A stretch of DNA of 64,000 bases, from contig PDUO01000085.1 of NCBI GenBank assembly GCA_003008705.1, positions 67,779-131,778 on the forward strand, in the 5' to 3' direction. Below, one piece after another: positions 44,001-57,651 of the stretch (positions are counted from its first letter, which is position 1; every line of letters begins with the position of its first letter). The position numbers and the translations under genes were made by a program. The notes beneath the pieces were generated by a model, which worked only from the letters and a program-made list of their open reading frames with translations, had not been told where the DNA came from and ran no database searches. The stretch is from Pezicula radicicola. Taxonomy: Eukaryota > Ascomycota > Leotiomycetes > Helotiales > Dermateaceae.

Positions 44001-46506
44001 AGGTGGTCTATAGTCTCATCAATGAGCCCCTTAGATCTTCCTCAAATGTTTTCTTCTTCTATACAATCGTAGTAATGTAGTCTACAAGTCTTTCATATAT
44101 ATCTTTGCCATCTTCCCACCATTCTAGAACCTCGTCTCTAGATTTGGCATCAAGATTGAAGAGGTAGGAGGCGCCTATGATAGATGTTGCGATATAGCTT
44201 AAGAGAGAGAGGGCTGGAAGGACGGCGATGCTGACCTCGTTAAGTTTAAAGACGGAATTGAAGGTTTCGTTAATATCCACAACCGGTGCTAGAAATGCTC
44301 TAGCTTCTGTATATTATTATTGGGTAAAGAGTATTCACTTCCGTCTAGTGTCAGAGATTCTCCTAATTTTGTTATTAATAAATAAAAATATCTTATAGAT
44401 CTAAAGATATAACATAAAATAAGTCAGTAAATATAGATACTAGATATTAGTAGAGTTGTACCAAGATACTCTAAAATAAATATTATTTTTTTCTGTTAAG
44501 AAAAGTATTGTTGGTACACAAAGATAAAAGCCTCTTCAATCAATTAAATAGTACTTGAAAACAAAAGTTAAGTGATGCCTAAAGTAATAAGCCAAGCCAA
44601 GCTTGAGGTTAGCTGGGACTGTCAATAGCTTGGCTAGCTCCCACAATAAAACCTCCTAAATATACCAACCAGGAACCGGTAAGCAAAGAACCCCGCCCTA
44701 TTCTTTATAAATAATTGTCTGTCAGCTGTAAAACTATAGAATTATTTAAGTAGGAATCCAACGACTAGGACCGAGTCTTTACCGACTAAAGATAACAACC
44801 AATAAACTACTTGTAGTCCATTTCTGCCGTCCTTGAGCATTCCCAGAGTCAGAGTACCACTCGGCGCAATCAATGTATTGTTGAATTGAACCTTTTTAAT
44901 ACTCTCTTGTAAAATTAGAAGGTCGGTAGTATTGACTAAATAGTAATCCTTGAAATTGGAATTATAAGTGAGGTTAAAGGGTGATTGACTACGACTTTGT
45001 TGTCTAACACACCCTTGATTTTACGACAGCTCTGAATGATGTTAAATAGCAATAAGAATCAATTTACGTGCTGGAATCAAGGTCAAATTGATGTACAGTA
45101 TAAATTAATTGGAAGTAATCATTTTAATTAGGCTAAGCGAGTCAAACTACTCAATTCAAGCACCGAAGTAACTTACTAAAATTAAGTGAGTTGCTCGAAT
45201 TAAGTTGATTACCCAAGTTCCGGGTAGATTGACCTCTGTGAATTCGGCCGAAGTTCAGTAACCAAGTTAGTAGGTATTGGTAGCCGGACCACCAATTTCT
45301 TACAAAGTCTTAAATAAAGTTTATACTATCTAGTACATAAGTGAAATATTGTTGTATCAGCTCTGACCCTCAGACTTCATCTGTCAACTAGATTGCGCTG
45401 TAGTAGATTAGAAGGTACTAAGCCACAAAGTGGTCTCTGCAATAGTTTTTATTAGTAGATAAGTAACCTTAGGTTTACTAATAAGTTCTTACTAAATTAT
45501 TACTCGTTAATATAACTAATAAAGAATCAACGCAATGTGACGAGCAAGGGCAAGAACAAAGTTGGAGGTCAAGAAGTTAAGAACGAGTTTAGGGAGGAAA
45601 CCAAGGGTGTTAAATCGAGCCAGAGACAAATGGGACAGAGAGCGACAAACTTGAAGATCCACAAAGTGGTGGAACTGGATCTATGGCCAGTATACGCTAT
45701 TGGTCCTCTATTTCAGATTCCCAAATCACCTCCAAAAGCCTAACAATAACGTAGCAGTATGTGACACACACTCCCTTTAGTAATCTAGTGGCTCTAACAA
45801 GTTTTAAAAGATGGGATTGTACAGGCTTTAGAAAACTTACCTAGAAATTGACGGTCATAATGGTCAGTAAATGAGTTTTGTAGCTTAGAAGGAAAGCAAA
45901 CCTACTTATGTACATCACTAGCCACGATTGTAAGTAGATGTCAAAATGCTAGAATATCTACTTCTAACTCGTAAATTGTACAACCATACCAGCTAGAATG
46001 CTGCCGAGACTCCCAGCCATAGGTGTGCTAACACCGAAGAACCCTAAAGAAAGATTACGCATTCTACCTAGATAGAAGGAATTTTATACCACGTCCTTAA
46101 TCGAACAGGCTATCACCTCTATAAACTATCGGTAGAGAGGGGTGCGAGATGATAGAGATAAAGAGGAGGTGGAGGAGAAACAGCTATAGCCACCTATCCA
46201 CTTTTGAATCAAGTTTTCTCGTCTTTTATCGTTCCTCCACACTACCCTAACATACCAAAACTAGCCCACCTGTTCATCCTTTATTGAAAATTCGTACATT
46301 GTCTCTACACTGGCTTCTAATAGTGTTAGCTTATCCAGCTCCGGTCAGGGCTGCTTATTAGAAGAGTTTATTAGTTAGGCCAGACCAAAGGTTTTGGTTA
46401 CACTTAGTCCCATTAGCTTTAGTGCTGCATATGCCACTAAAATCTTACTTGCGCAAATCTCATTCTACAAGCAGGACTTCGGTCTACTTTTTCTAAATTA
46501 TGCTGG
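41031..46506. other. Long AT-rich region without a secure gene
   Basis: No complete gene is recognisable in 5.4 kb. The frame at 41174-41674 is open but starts on TTG and has no family features. The minus strand at 44059-44280 has a hydrophobic segment (LPALSLLSYIATSIIGASYL). The minus strand at about 43815-43935 encodes a Gly/Ala-rich stretch preceded by NKLASVPS. The minus ORF at 43547-43729 (LYSFNGLYTFQNYIASYVG) may belong to the same broken gene. Stops and AT-bias suggest RIP-degraded material. Confidence 0.5.
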
Positions 46507-46863
46507 TCATCTCAACGCAATCTGTTGGATATAGATCCTTAGACCCCCTAGCATGGTGGCCATCACTAGGATCTGACATTGTATTCGAAGACGTAACAAT
46601 GCGCTACGTACCGTGATTAGGATTGCCGCAATGTAGATGATAGAAACCGAAGCTTCTGGGTATGGACGACTAGTTTCTGGATCCCGCTTATAGGTATGGA
46701 TTATACGACGGACGAGTGGTTCGCCGAAGACGCCAAGGATGGTTCCTGTTCCAATTCCAAGGAACGCGAGCCCCGTAAAGCCTGCCCACCAGGCACGGAG
46801 ACCTTGAGAATTTCGGGGGCTGTTTTGTTGCTTTCCTCTTTTTTGCGGAATTGCGGTTGACAA
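46507..46863 (-). pseudogene. MFS transporter fragment
   Basis: The minus-strand frame begins near 46863 and includes AWWAGFTGLAFLGIGTGTI and GEPLVRRIIHTYKRDPETSRPYPEASVSIIYI. This corresponds to the middle cytosolic loop and following helices of a fungal DHA1-type MFS protein. N-terminal helices, including motif A, are not found on the right, and the sequence after about 46500 is scrambled with stops. It is therefore a partial, dead copy. It is the same broad family as the intact transporter at 23.2-25.3 kb, but too diverged by eye to be its recent duplicate. Confidence 0.65.
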
Positions 46864-48324
46864 GTAATCTTTTTTTGCTTCGATTCTTCTCGCTTGATTT
46901 CGGTTATAGAAGCTGGATGTGCTGGTTCGTACTAGTTTTATACTTAAGACACTCGTTTTTCGGAGTATCGGCGATGATAAGTTCTATTTGAACTCTATTA
47001 GTACATAGTCTCCAATTGGGAAGTGCAGAAGCCGGGCTCCCAACCTGCGGAAATTCTCGAGAACATTATGAGTCTACATGACTAGGACAGCAGTCGGCAT
47101 ATCACTGTCATAATAAACTCCACTAACAGAGCTCCACTAAGAAGATTTACATATGCATCATCAGGCTTGAGTCGTTTGATAATCTCACGGGATATCCCAT
47201 TTCACCGTAGCCATCGGGCATACATTCCATGGAGTCGGAGAGCTTCCGTTTCTTGGATACTTCTAGGTCTGGAGAAATAAAAGTCGCGAAGAACTTTAAT
47301 GTGGACTGACAAGTACAGGGCCAGGTCGGGGACGCCGGGAAATGCACGCCAGGGAAAGAACTACCCAAATTGCGGCATCTAAGAACCTAACGTAACACAA
47401 ACAAAATTTACTATTTTCCGGAGCACAAATCCGATCAATTTAGATGACAGGCCACTTCACCAAGTGTGGGCTTGCCCATAAGTGGAGGCAATCGTCGATA
47501 TGAGCCAACGAAGGGTCTTCTAGCCGGCCTCTCCTATTCGATCGATTCGATGGACTTTGCGGGACGGGATAATGGAAGATACTTGGGATACGGTAGTTGC
47601 AGGACCTTCTCCGCCTCATTGGATATGCCGTGTGAAAAGTTCTCTTGCGGTCGTAACCACTTCTCTTCTGCTCTATCGGAGGAGCAATAGAAGTACGCCA
47701 ATGTACTATACTCTAGGAGTTGTTTTAGTCGTTCAATAACAGCAGCTACAATGTTTGTTAAGCGAAGCGACCACAGCTAACTTGTTACTTGCACTATCGT
47801 TAACGAAGGTCGTCGAACTATAGAATACAATAATGTCGATACCGTACATCTGTTGTCCAAGTATAACTACGAATAAGGCTATAAGCTAGTCCTAGTTGAT
47901 CCGATAACTGAGGTTGTGTTGGATGCTAGGAATGGGATGGAAGAAAGTTGTACTGGCGGCAGAGCTACCGCTAGTCGTCGATGGCAGAGAGCTTAGAGTA
48001 GTGGTCGAGATAGTCTTATGGACTTTGTTTGTCAACAAACAAATGTAAAACACCGGGACAAAGAAACCAGGCACTATTTACTATCTTTTGTGACACTGTC
48101 TAAAAATCTTGACTTTAACTTTAACTTGGTAGTAGATCAAATAGCCTTTTATTCCTGAGATATTCTACTTCATAGCTTTATACACAGATATAGATTTTGA
48201 TTCACCGCTTAAATCAGACTATGACATGACCCTTTCTACACCAACGAGGAACACATGAACGCAAATACAATTTTACTGTATTGCCGCTGCGCCCCCAGCT
48301 CGAGAAACCGATTTAAAAGACGAC
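46864..48324. other. Intergenic, nothing recognised
   Basis: Several short open frames (for example 47147-47368 minus and 47466-47690 plus) have no recognised features. Confidence 0.45.
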
Positions 48325-48585
48325 TTGGGACTCGAGAATAGGAACGACAACAAGAATATAATAGCTATAGATATCGATAACGACAATAATGCTCTAATTT
48401 TCAACAAAAGCAACAATATCAATGACAACAATGCTAACAATGATAGCTCCTACGACTCTAGTATTTCATTGAGCATTGATGACAAAAGCAGTGATGATTC
48501 CCTCGAATATTTGGAGAGAGAGTATGTTGTAGAAAGAATCCTTGAATGGCAAGTAGATAGTGTAAGTACTATGCGAAGACAATGA
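48325..48585 (+). pseudogene. Possible chromodomain-protein fragment
   Basis: An 86-codon open frame. The first 60 residues are low-complexity Asp/Asn/Ser/Ile. The end, LEYLEREYVVERILEWQVDS, resembles the first strand of a chromodomain (E-x-x-VE-x-IL). The rest of a chromodomain (the W and E cage residues) is not found downstream. It may be a relic of a chromodomain protein or coincidence. Confidence 0.35.
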
Positions 48586-50239
48586 TATACCTATACCTCC
48601 GATATAAACCAAAGAAAGGTTACATATCAAGCTTGTACACAATTACCACTAAAAGTTCATACCTTACTCCTAGTTTTCAATATTGGATTTCGCCGTCTCA
48701 AGCCCTATTTCTAGCTAGGCTATAGATGCGAGAAATAGGCTCCCTCTCATTAAATTCTTACCCGTTCCCTATACAAATCGGATACTTTACCACAGCTTTT
48801 AGTCATTGATTCCGCGTAGTAGTTGTACGCAACAGGCCTCGAGCACACAGCAAGTCATCTTTTGGGGCATGGGAAAGCGCAGCCACCCAGTGATTGGCCG
48901 GCCGCTGACGGACAACCGGGCGGTTCAGAGACCCAAAACGGGGTTTTCCGTCCAGCCTGTGCTTATGGAAACGGGCACAGCCCTTTCGTAGGAAATGATC
49001 TTGGTCGTTTTTGACAGATGGGAATGATGAAACCTGAAATTTGAATTGCATTGCCTTCGGATCTTGAACTGCATCCTGGGCGCTGTTGAGTCAAACAGGT
49101 AATCCCTGCTCCCGGGTTTCTTGCCGGAGCTTGGCAATGCCAACATTACCGAGATACAACCTCATGTTTTCTCCGCCGATTTGATATCACCGGTTCGTAA
49201 CTATGGGCACTGATAGTAGGCGGTGTTTTCTGATATATAGTACAGAACAGTACAATCGAACAGCCCTCCCCTCGGAGTTCCCAAGCCTCCGTGGGTCTCC
49301 CTGTACTATATCAGTACAGGAGATCTTATTTCAGCTACCTATTCAGCGCTCAGTTCGGATGGAAATAGAGACGAACAAAAGGACGGAAGTCTAAATACTG
49401 TTCCATCCCTTCCTTGAAACATGATGGGTTAATAGCTTTAACAGCTTTGGAGACGGTGATACTATTGTTATTACTGTTGTAGGTGTACAGCTATCACAGC
49501 TTCGAGGAGATAATAGGAAATTTATTGGTACTGTTCCCCCTTGTACAAGATATAAGAGGATACCGATGGGAGACACTGATTGAGCTATCGACTTACCGCC
49601 CTAATTTCAGTGGTTCATCATCTCACCTCTCCCCTACCTCTGCCTTTCTCTCTGATATCAATGCTCGATGCCGCAAGCCTCCAAGTACCGTTGGTACCAT
49701 CCTCTATCGTTGATGATTTTACCTAAATCATCTTTCGTTCTATACTTTTTAAGTGTGTTTTCCTTGTCTAATCGCTATTCGTTATATTCCTACCAATTTC
49801 TAGCTGTCGCGTTCGATGGAACACATTCTTTGTACTTCCTACTCCTCTCTTGTCAAGTTTTATTTCTCGCTAAGCCCTTATTCTTATTAACGTTGAGACA
49901 TCTCTGATATATCTCCAGCAATGAGTTTCTGCCAAGTCCTGTCATACTTAGTGGTGTAGCCGATGAACAGACGAGGCGAGATCTGTATTCCCGCCCCTTT
50001 TAGTATCGAACTAACTTGGTATAACGATGTAGGATTATACCTGGTTTCCTTCGGGGCACTGGTTTCTAGAATTCCATTGTGTAGGAGAGTCGGGAAGATG
50101 TATCAGGGTAAGTCCGTTTCTACCAGCATTCATGTTATATAACCGGCTTCCTAAAATATATATTTCCAGAGCTTCATACGTTTCCCCCTTTCCACCTACA
50201 ACATCAACGACCACTTACCTCCTCACCTACCAACCTTTG
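48586..50239. other. Intergenic, nothing recognised
   Basis: Contains a GC-richer island at about 48800-49150, open on both strands, with no named motif. The rest is AT-rich. Confidence 0.45.
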
Positions 50240-51325
50240 AGGTGGTCAAGCCATAGTCGAGTATAAGAGGGTCTACGATACTCTGTAGCTCATCTTGGCC
50301 ATTTTCATCGCTCTCATAGCCACCTACTCCAACACCGCTCTCCTCTACGTCTTCTTGGGAGGTACCCTAGGCATTACCTACTCTTCGGTCTTCAACCCCA
50401 ACACCATCGTCTTAATACTCATTATCTCAAATTCTACTTTTTTCCATCTTTTTCGCATTCCCATCATCGTACCCCAACGGAAAGTCTCCGTTCCCTGCAT
50501 TAGATCTCCACCTTTGTTTACATCTACTACATAGACAGATACATCCAGTATCATCCTAATTTCTCCGATAAATTTATATAGCATCATTCAACTTTTGAGA
50601 AAATCCTCCTTACTTCCGCCTTCCATAATTACACTCTTGTAGAGGTGAGTCTTCGTCTCCTTTCATCCTATACTAAATCAGATGAACTTATATAAACTCA
50701 TTTTCTCTACCTTGTTGTCTGATAGTACTTTACTCGACTCTGGGACTTCGTCTACATTCCGTGGACCAGCGATCTATATGGTGTAAACGGTCTTCGGCTC
50801 TCGGACAACAAGATCCAACGTAAACAACGAAAGAAGATATATCCCAGGATCCTCTACATACTTTATGTCCTCGGGCTTGGCTATATAGTCGGTGCCACCG
50901 TTACCCTCTTCTGGTTCGATTAGGAGTACCTCCTCTAGGCCCAGCCCGCCATCCTACTATAGCTACACTTCGGTTTCCTTTTAGCCCAGACCTTCCTCTC
51001 TCCTATCATACACCGCCCGAATTACAAGAAAGAGAAGGTGGATGTCAGGAGAATGAGAAGGCATTGGTGGATAGTAACGAGTACTATATTCATCTTCGTA
51101 GTCTTATCCTCGGCCGCACTACCTCTCCTCTCCATCTTCTACCTAGACCTATAACCCATCGTATAGTTCATCTTCTATGAAATTCTCGCCCTATAGACTC
51201 TTCTCCAGACTATCACCTTTAGACGTCGGAAGCTGAAGGAGCCCACGGATACGGAGAGTAGGGATGGAGACATTGAGGCAGGACTGGAAAGACATAATTC
51301 AGTAAGTGATCCTGATGATACATAA
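50240..51325 (+). pseudogene. Multi-pass membrane protein, TAG-interrupted
   Basis: The plus strand reads as a hydrophobic protein: LLYVFLGGTLGITYSSVF near 50350; RYIQYHPNFSDKFI; then FEKILLTSAFHNYTLVE spliced (intron about 50656-50725, GTGAGT..GATAG) to YFTRLWDFVYIPWTSDLYG; YILYVLGLGYIVGATVTLFW; and later helices (IFIFVVLSSAALPLLSIFYL). The C-terminus is acidic. At least six in-frame TAGs and one TAA lie within and between the helices, all compatible with CAG or TGG originals. The family is not recognised; a polytopic endomembrane or plasma-membrane protein is likely. Confidence 0.55.
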
Positions 51326-53797
51326 GTATTCTTTCCTCCTGTTCTCTATGTCTTCGTTACTCAATACATTATCCAGGATTGGCGGGGTCCCGCTAACAAA
51401 CTTACCTACTCGTAATGGCCAGGTTCTGTAGATCCTCAGTTGTCCACCCTATAATTGCCTATTTCTAACAATAGTACACAGGAAATCTACGTCGAACACT
51501 ACTTATACCACTGTCGTCGGTAGTATAACGGATACCAAGCCAGATAGTAATCCCAAATCATTGGAGATAGAGACAACAAGTATATACATCCCCAGCTCGT
51601 AAAGGAAGCTCCACGGTTTAAACGGCTTTATATAGGTAAGCTAGCTCGGTCTCTACCTATAATATAGAAGTCCAGAGTCCATCGACATCCTCATTCTATA
51701 GCTATCGAGACGAGCTCGAGACGCGCAGTAGGTATATACCCTAATTATACAGGGGGCTCTACGATTCTAATGAGTTTATCTAGGCAAGAGAGGTCGTCCT
51801 CCACTTTTGTTATATACGACGATAGTCCAACGGACCTCAGGCCACTACCCAGAGAGGTTTAGCCGTTTTTCCCTCCAATATTCATCCTGTATATCCACTT
51901 TATTATATACTAGTATTACCGATTCTGACGGCTGTGTATAGCAAAGGAAGATCAAGCTCTACTGTTGCCATCTACAAGTATAATGGTAGTCCAACGGGCT
52001 TAGATATCGAAGAGAATAGCAGTAGGTATATAACTCATCATGGAGTAGGTCTTCGTAATTCTAATGGTTACTCTATAGAAAGTCTATATTCGGAGAAAAG
52101 AGTTTAGTACAACACCTTTCGAACACCGAGTACGTCTCTTCTATTGAAAACAGTTAGTTGTTATTCTGACCAAACTCTGTAGAGATGGTCCACCTACGTA
52201 TACCGATCTTCCTGAATTGGTTCAACCTGTCCAGGGTTCTCTCAATGCGCCTTCCCTTTATCAAGTAGACATTGTATCGATTTATACTAAATCAAGTCCA
52301 GGGTACGTTAGATGATTATAAGTAATGTATATGATTTTGTTTTTGTTTTCAGCGGGACCATTGCTAGCTCGAGTAGTAGTGTTAGAACAAGGACGGATGA
52401 AAGTACTCGGTACATCGTTTTACTCACTGCCCTCTCGTCTATTCTTATTATCTAAATTTTTAGAGACAATGATTTCTAGGTGTATACCTGCCCTCGAACC
52501 ATATAACTCATGATAGATTGAAGTGTACATCCACGGTATCCAGAGCTACAGAGTCGTTGTTGTATTCGAGTATCTAAGAACCAAGAGGAGAGACAGAGTT
52601 CTATATGGTAAGGACTCCGTAGAAAACCCCCCACAAATACATACAATGGTTGTTCAGACTGAAAGATTAAGGACGTTGTACAATAGATTATAATTCTACG
52701 GCTTCATTTTCCAGTCAGCGATTCTCTGTATTTATTAAGCTAGACTTAGACTTACGTTTATGAAGATGATCCCCGGCACTAGACCCGTATTATTGTATTT
52801 CCCTTGTTTATTTATATTTATTTTACTTTCCTAGTCTTTTCAAGAGAGTTTATACAGATTCTTACTCATATTTTTACTATTTCTCATTCCACAAAGGAGG
52901 ATGTTCTACTCACGAGGTATTAAATATATTAATTATAGATATTAATTGAGAGGTGTAGCTTAATATGAGAAAACTCCAAGGTAAGTAAGCTAGATACCAG
53001 GTATACATTCATTCGTCTTTCTCGACTACTAATTTGAACGATGATATTGAGGCTCAACGGTGGTTGCTGAGGTCGACAAATATCTAGTATATGATAGAAA
53101 TATTGTTATCTATGGTTAAATACACTAGTGATATTTCTCGACCTTACTACTTTACTTAACCAGGTATTCCAAGTGTCGAGGATTGTACAAGTCGTGAGTA
53201 CTGGTCAGGAGAAACAGAGATCTGACTATGTCTCACTTGTTATAGAATTTACGATAGCCAAAGATGGCCAGGCAGCGAGTATAGGCAGCCCAACAGTCTT
53301 TATTCATAGATCTCACCTCAGCTCTTCGAGTTAACACCGATTTTTTTTTTCATCCACTTTTATTCAACAGAGGTAACAAATCAACAAACATACACAATCG
53401 TAACAGACAAAATGCAACATACAACAAGGCTAAAGACAAAATTTCATAAGTGATATCGTACGACGCGCAAGTGAGACAAAGCCTAATAGTACGTAATCAA
53501 CGAGCAGATCATTAACTATGTGGCTAATGTGACGAGGATGACGAGGAGATGGGTTCGAGAAAAGAGTATATCGTTCATGAATGAGTGTCAGAAAAAGGGG
53601 GAAGTCGCAGAAGAATTTCTTTGTATGGTTTTATCAAGGTAAAAGTTAAATAAAAGCCAAACCAAACACACCGAGCCGTAACTAGAACCAGGCAAGCGGA
53701 AACACACGTTAAGAGGTCGTAATGAAAGCCACAATGAGGACTAGAGAAGAAAATTCAGTTAAGTATTGGAGATCACCCTCGACTCAACTCACCTAGC
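51326..53797. other. Intergenic, nothing recognised
   Basis: AT-rich with many stops. Two loosely similar segments (about 51720-51850 and 51985-52100, sharing AGTAGGTATATA and GTAGTCCAACGG) hint at an internal duplication. Confidence 0.45.
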
Positions 53798-55015
53798 TTA
53801 AGCCTTGTTGTTCTCCTCCTTACCATCGTCAGACTCATCGCCAGATCCTCCATCATTGTCTAACCCAGCGCTAGATTCTTTATTATCGACAGGCTCAGAG
53901 CTAGATCCCCCTTCACCAAGGTCCTCTTCAGCCAGGGCTCGATCAATCTGCTCTTGTGGAAACTGCCAAGTGAAGCGACCTTCGGAGAACGCATCCTCAG
54001 GAGACGGGTCCTGACAAACACGGAGAAGGTGTGGAGTCTAGTTCAGACGGGAGGGGAATATGAAATAAAAATAAATAAAAAAGACAAAGTCGTCAGTATT
54101 GTGAAGATTCGGTTCGAAAAGAGACATACAAATGATCTCCGCATCCTTTCCATCGTCCAAGGGTGGTATACAGAAGAAAGAGGAAATGGTATATTTTGCG
54201 ACGGAGTACCGCACCAATAAAGTCGCCGATCATAGCTCCATCGCGAACGAGGTAAGGGAGGTGGTGAACGACCAGTTTGGAGAACTCAGCCGTCTTAAAA
54301 AGACGAACAGAATACTCTCCAGTGAAATAGTTTCGGCCGGCTACGAAGTCCTAGAGAGGAAAAGAATATTAACAAGCTTTCGATATCTATAACATGCAGA
54401 TGTACGCACCGCTTGACCAACAACAGCCGCTGACCTCAAACCTTCACCAAGTTCCATACAAATACGCGCGGATTTGTAGGTGACACCTTTAATGACGACG
54501 GGTTTGGCGAACGTGAGCGCCGCCACCAAGTGGTTCTTGGTATAGAGGCCTTTCTTGGGCTTGGACAAGTTGAGACACTGAACAACGTATACAGCGACCA
54601 AAATAGCTTTGATAACGTCGGGGCAGTGAATGGCTGGTCCTCGCTGTTTCTTGGAGTCCTATTCGCCGTCGCGATCAAAATCTACAGCTGTATATTCCTA
54701 ATCCGTTCTAAACAAACGGAGAGGGAGAGAAATAATATCGTTGTCAGAACACCGTGTACCGAAGAAATCAACGAGGGCGATGAGTCTTACCTCCTCGGAA
54801 GATTCTTCTCCGTCATCGTGATCTTCCTCTTCGTCTTCATCGTCGGAATCGATCTCCTGGGTAGATGCCTGAGTAGGAGCAACGACCTGAGTAAGAGCAG
54901 TCGTCTGAGTAGGGGCAGTCGCCTGAGTCGTAAGAGGAGCAATGGCGTTGCCACCCTGCTGGTCGTCTACGGAGGCAGAAAGATCGTAGTTGTCTAGGTT
55001 CTGAGGGGCAGACAT
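53798..55015 (-). pseudogene. Unrecognised protein with acidic low-complexity ends
   Basis: ATG at 55015. Exon 1 encodes an N-terminus with Thr/Gln/Ala repeats (APTQTTALTQVVAPTQ) followed by an acidic run. A GTAAGA..TTAG intron leads to a conserved-looking core (CPDVIKAILVAVYVVQCLNL, LYTKNHLVAALTFAKPVV, SARICMELGEGLRSAAVVG). Another intron (GTGCGT..CTCTAG) leads to DFVAGRNYFTGEYSVRLFKT and LPYLVRDGAMIGDFIGA. The frame then shifts to RYSVAKYTISSFFCIPPLDD. A last exon ends in an acidic tail, with TAA at 53798. There is at least one TAG (near 54640) and one frameshift, so I call it a pseudogene. I do not recognise the family. It is 3.5 kb downstream of the recombinase gene in the same orientation. 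Confidence 0.5.
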
Positions 55016-57651
55016 GTCGTGAAAAGAGTAGTAGTCTGAAATAAAAGCTAAGAGATGTAAGGATGAGGATTTGAGAGGTGCTCTGCACGAAACTTCTTAT
55101 ACCCCGTCGAATTATGCGCCAGATGAGGTGCGAGGAGGCACTAGGAGATCCAAGAAAAAAAATACGGAACTTACGTTTGGCCACCAACTATGTTACGAAC
55201 AATCGATAGCGGAGGATAGTGCTCGTAGATGAAACTGTGCAGCCAGTCTGGGCAAACTCGACTCTACGAACCTTGTTCCAAGTGAATTGTGAAATGAAGG
55301 GTGAAGGACGATAGAAACACGACTGAGGGTGTTTCTTGGGTTCTGAGCACGATCGAGGGGACCTCTGGACACTTGACCTTACCAAGATTGCTTCGTACGA
55401 GGTGAGGACTGCTTCACAGTTCCAAGATTGGCCACGAGATAATCTTGAATCACAATGGTAGTGCGGTCACCACGTCCGAGGGTGATCGCGAAGACAGGGA
55501 TGGAGTATACTTCAAGGGTACTATCGCTGGAAAGGAGGCTCATCTTAATGATTTCACATTCATTCGGCCTTAGAGGGAAGCTTGATGTGAATGTAGCGTT
55601 GTAGAAGATGGTAATCGAGGGTGCTTACCCTTGGCACAAACGCTATTCCTGCTTCTCGCTCTGCGGTCTTGAGCCTTACAAGAAAGTTAGGTTTAATGTA
55701 AGTGCGAAGAGGTACGTGAATGTCAAGTCAGAGGATACCATTCAGAGGATCTCTTAGGGCACTTGGCGTCACTAACGCCTGGTGGTGTAGCTTCCAGGCT
55801 GATATCGCCACAGAAGTATCCAGAGAAGGAGAAGATGGTCCAGTTCCAAGCTCTAGTTCGATTGTGCATCACGAATACATAGAAGCCGAGGCAACTAGGT
55901 ATTCATGAAAGAGGCACGGGCAACACTTTTCCTGGATTACGGGATACGATACTCCACAAACGAGTGTCTCGCTTTCCAGATGGCACCCCTAGTGTCCTTC
56001 CCCTAAAGGATAGGCGACTACCAAATTCATAGAATGAATAATCGACGGTACAGTCCTGGATCACCTAGCACTTGTCGCAACGTTGTAGCTCAAAGATGTT
56101 CCCGGATGAGCTTCACTTTAGCTTAGAGCTTCTACGGTCGTTGGAGCACTCCTAGAAAATGAAAAAGTCCGGGCTATGAAGCTATGGGATTCATAGAAGC
56201 AAGATCCATTATCGAGGGTGCGGTCGTGGACGATCTTGACACTTGACTCACCAGTGTGACCAGAAAGTTCCGCAGTAGAGCTCTAAAGTCGGGTTCTGCG
56301 GTTATTGAGCCTGCGATGAAGAGGGATTACTGTGATTGCGAAGGCATCGTTGGAAAAACTAACCTAGTCACGGTACATTGGATCTCTCAATCGATGACGG
56401 GCCAGTGTACCTCAAAGGAACTACCCAAACTGAGCTAACGATCCGAGATTCCTGCATCTAATCCGCCATTGGTAACTAGACAATGCTCAATGTGACTGCA
56501 AAGAGATGAAAGGAGCATAGTGAGGGATATACTCCGGAAAACCTGCGAAAGCCTCCAGGTTGCTCATCTCGCACAAAGTAGAATGGCTGACCGTAGATGG
56601 ACGAATTGCATAACAGGTGCGATAATTCACGTACCTATGGGCTGAATAGGGGCTTTACACCCATTATTCCGCTAGCAGTACCATGAAGGTGTTAATAGAA
56701 CGCCATTCAACGCGGAATGGATCGAGGGGACAAACCTAAGAGAGCCTAGAGGGAATGAACGCACCTGATCCCCAAGATATGGTCAGTGCGAACCACAGAT
56801 GGATCTAAGGAAACACAGAAGGTGCGTGAACGATTTCATATCTTGAATGTCCTTGCGGATATAACCGAGAACTTGACCTCCTAAAGCGTGTTATTCAAAT
56901 GTGAAAGCGAAGAGCGAATCTACCTCAAACACGACGTTAAGATCGAATAATCAAAACCTACGGAGGCCTTATCCAACTCTAGCCGTTCTCATGGGTTCGT
57001 TAATGTGCTAAGCCAAGAGAAAAGGCATACACAACGGGAACTTAAGGTTTAGGACTTGAACTGCGGTATTGTGGAATGAAGTTGCCAACAGATTGATAGA
57101 TGGCGTTAGGAGTAACGAAGTGTCCTGAAAAGCTCTAGAACGAGAAAACACGATTCCTGCCACAACGTGTCGTTCTACATGCCCACAACACCTAACCACC
57201 TTTAAAATCCTTATATCTGTTTTCTTGTTCGCTATTGTGAGCCCAAACGAACACAGTCGTGTACCTGCCCTTTGTGTCAGCCATTGCGTTTCTAGTACTT
57301 ACATTCGGCCTTATAGTAGCTGTCTGTATCTGTGATTCTTATCTCGACCTAGTTGGCTCACTCGTCTCTCATTCTCTATTTCTTCGCTTTGCTCTACTTA
57401 CGAAGTCCAATAGTATCCTCTTTTTCACTTATATCGAATCCCCTAATATTACTTAGGTGCGTGTATTTCTACGAATTTAAGTTGTTATTCCTTTCTTACA
57501 CTATTCATGTCTAGGGTAATAGAGTGTCGAGATATCATCCATCGCATACTACCTAAGTTGCGACTTCTTAAGCTACTATACTTGTTCGTCTTCATTCTTT
57601 GTTCCCATTCAACTCTGTTCTTACATCAAACTGCCCAGCACAGGCCGCAAC
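55016..57651. other. Region without recognisable genes
   Basis: About 2.6 kb near 45-50% GC with scattered stops. I find no protein family, RNA gene or clear repeat structure. Confidence 0.5.

Noticed and set aside
48803..49146. Overlapping ORFs on both strands in a GC-rich island
   Set aside because: Four frames are open at once, which reflects composition rather than coding.
49219..49321. Imperfect inverted repeat around GATATATAGTACAG and CTGTACTATATC
   Set aside because: Arms are only about 12 bp with an indel and no flanking duplication.
57259..57456. 65-codon hydrophobic plus-strand ORF
   Set aside because: Short, pyrimidine-rich sequence gives Leu/Phe/Ser-rich translations by default; no supporting signals.
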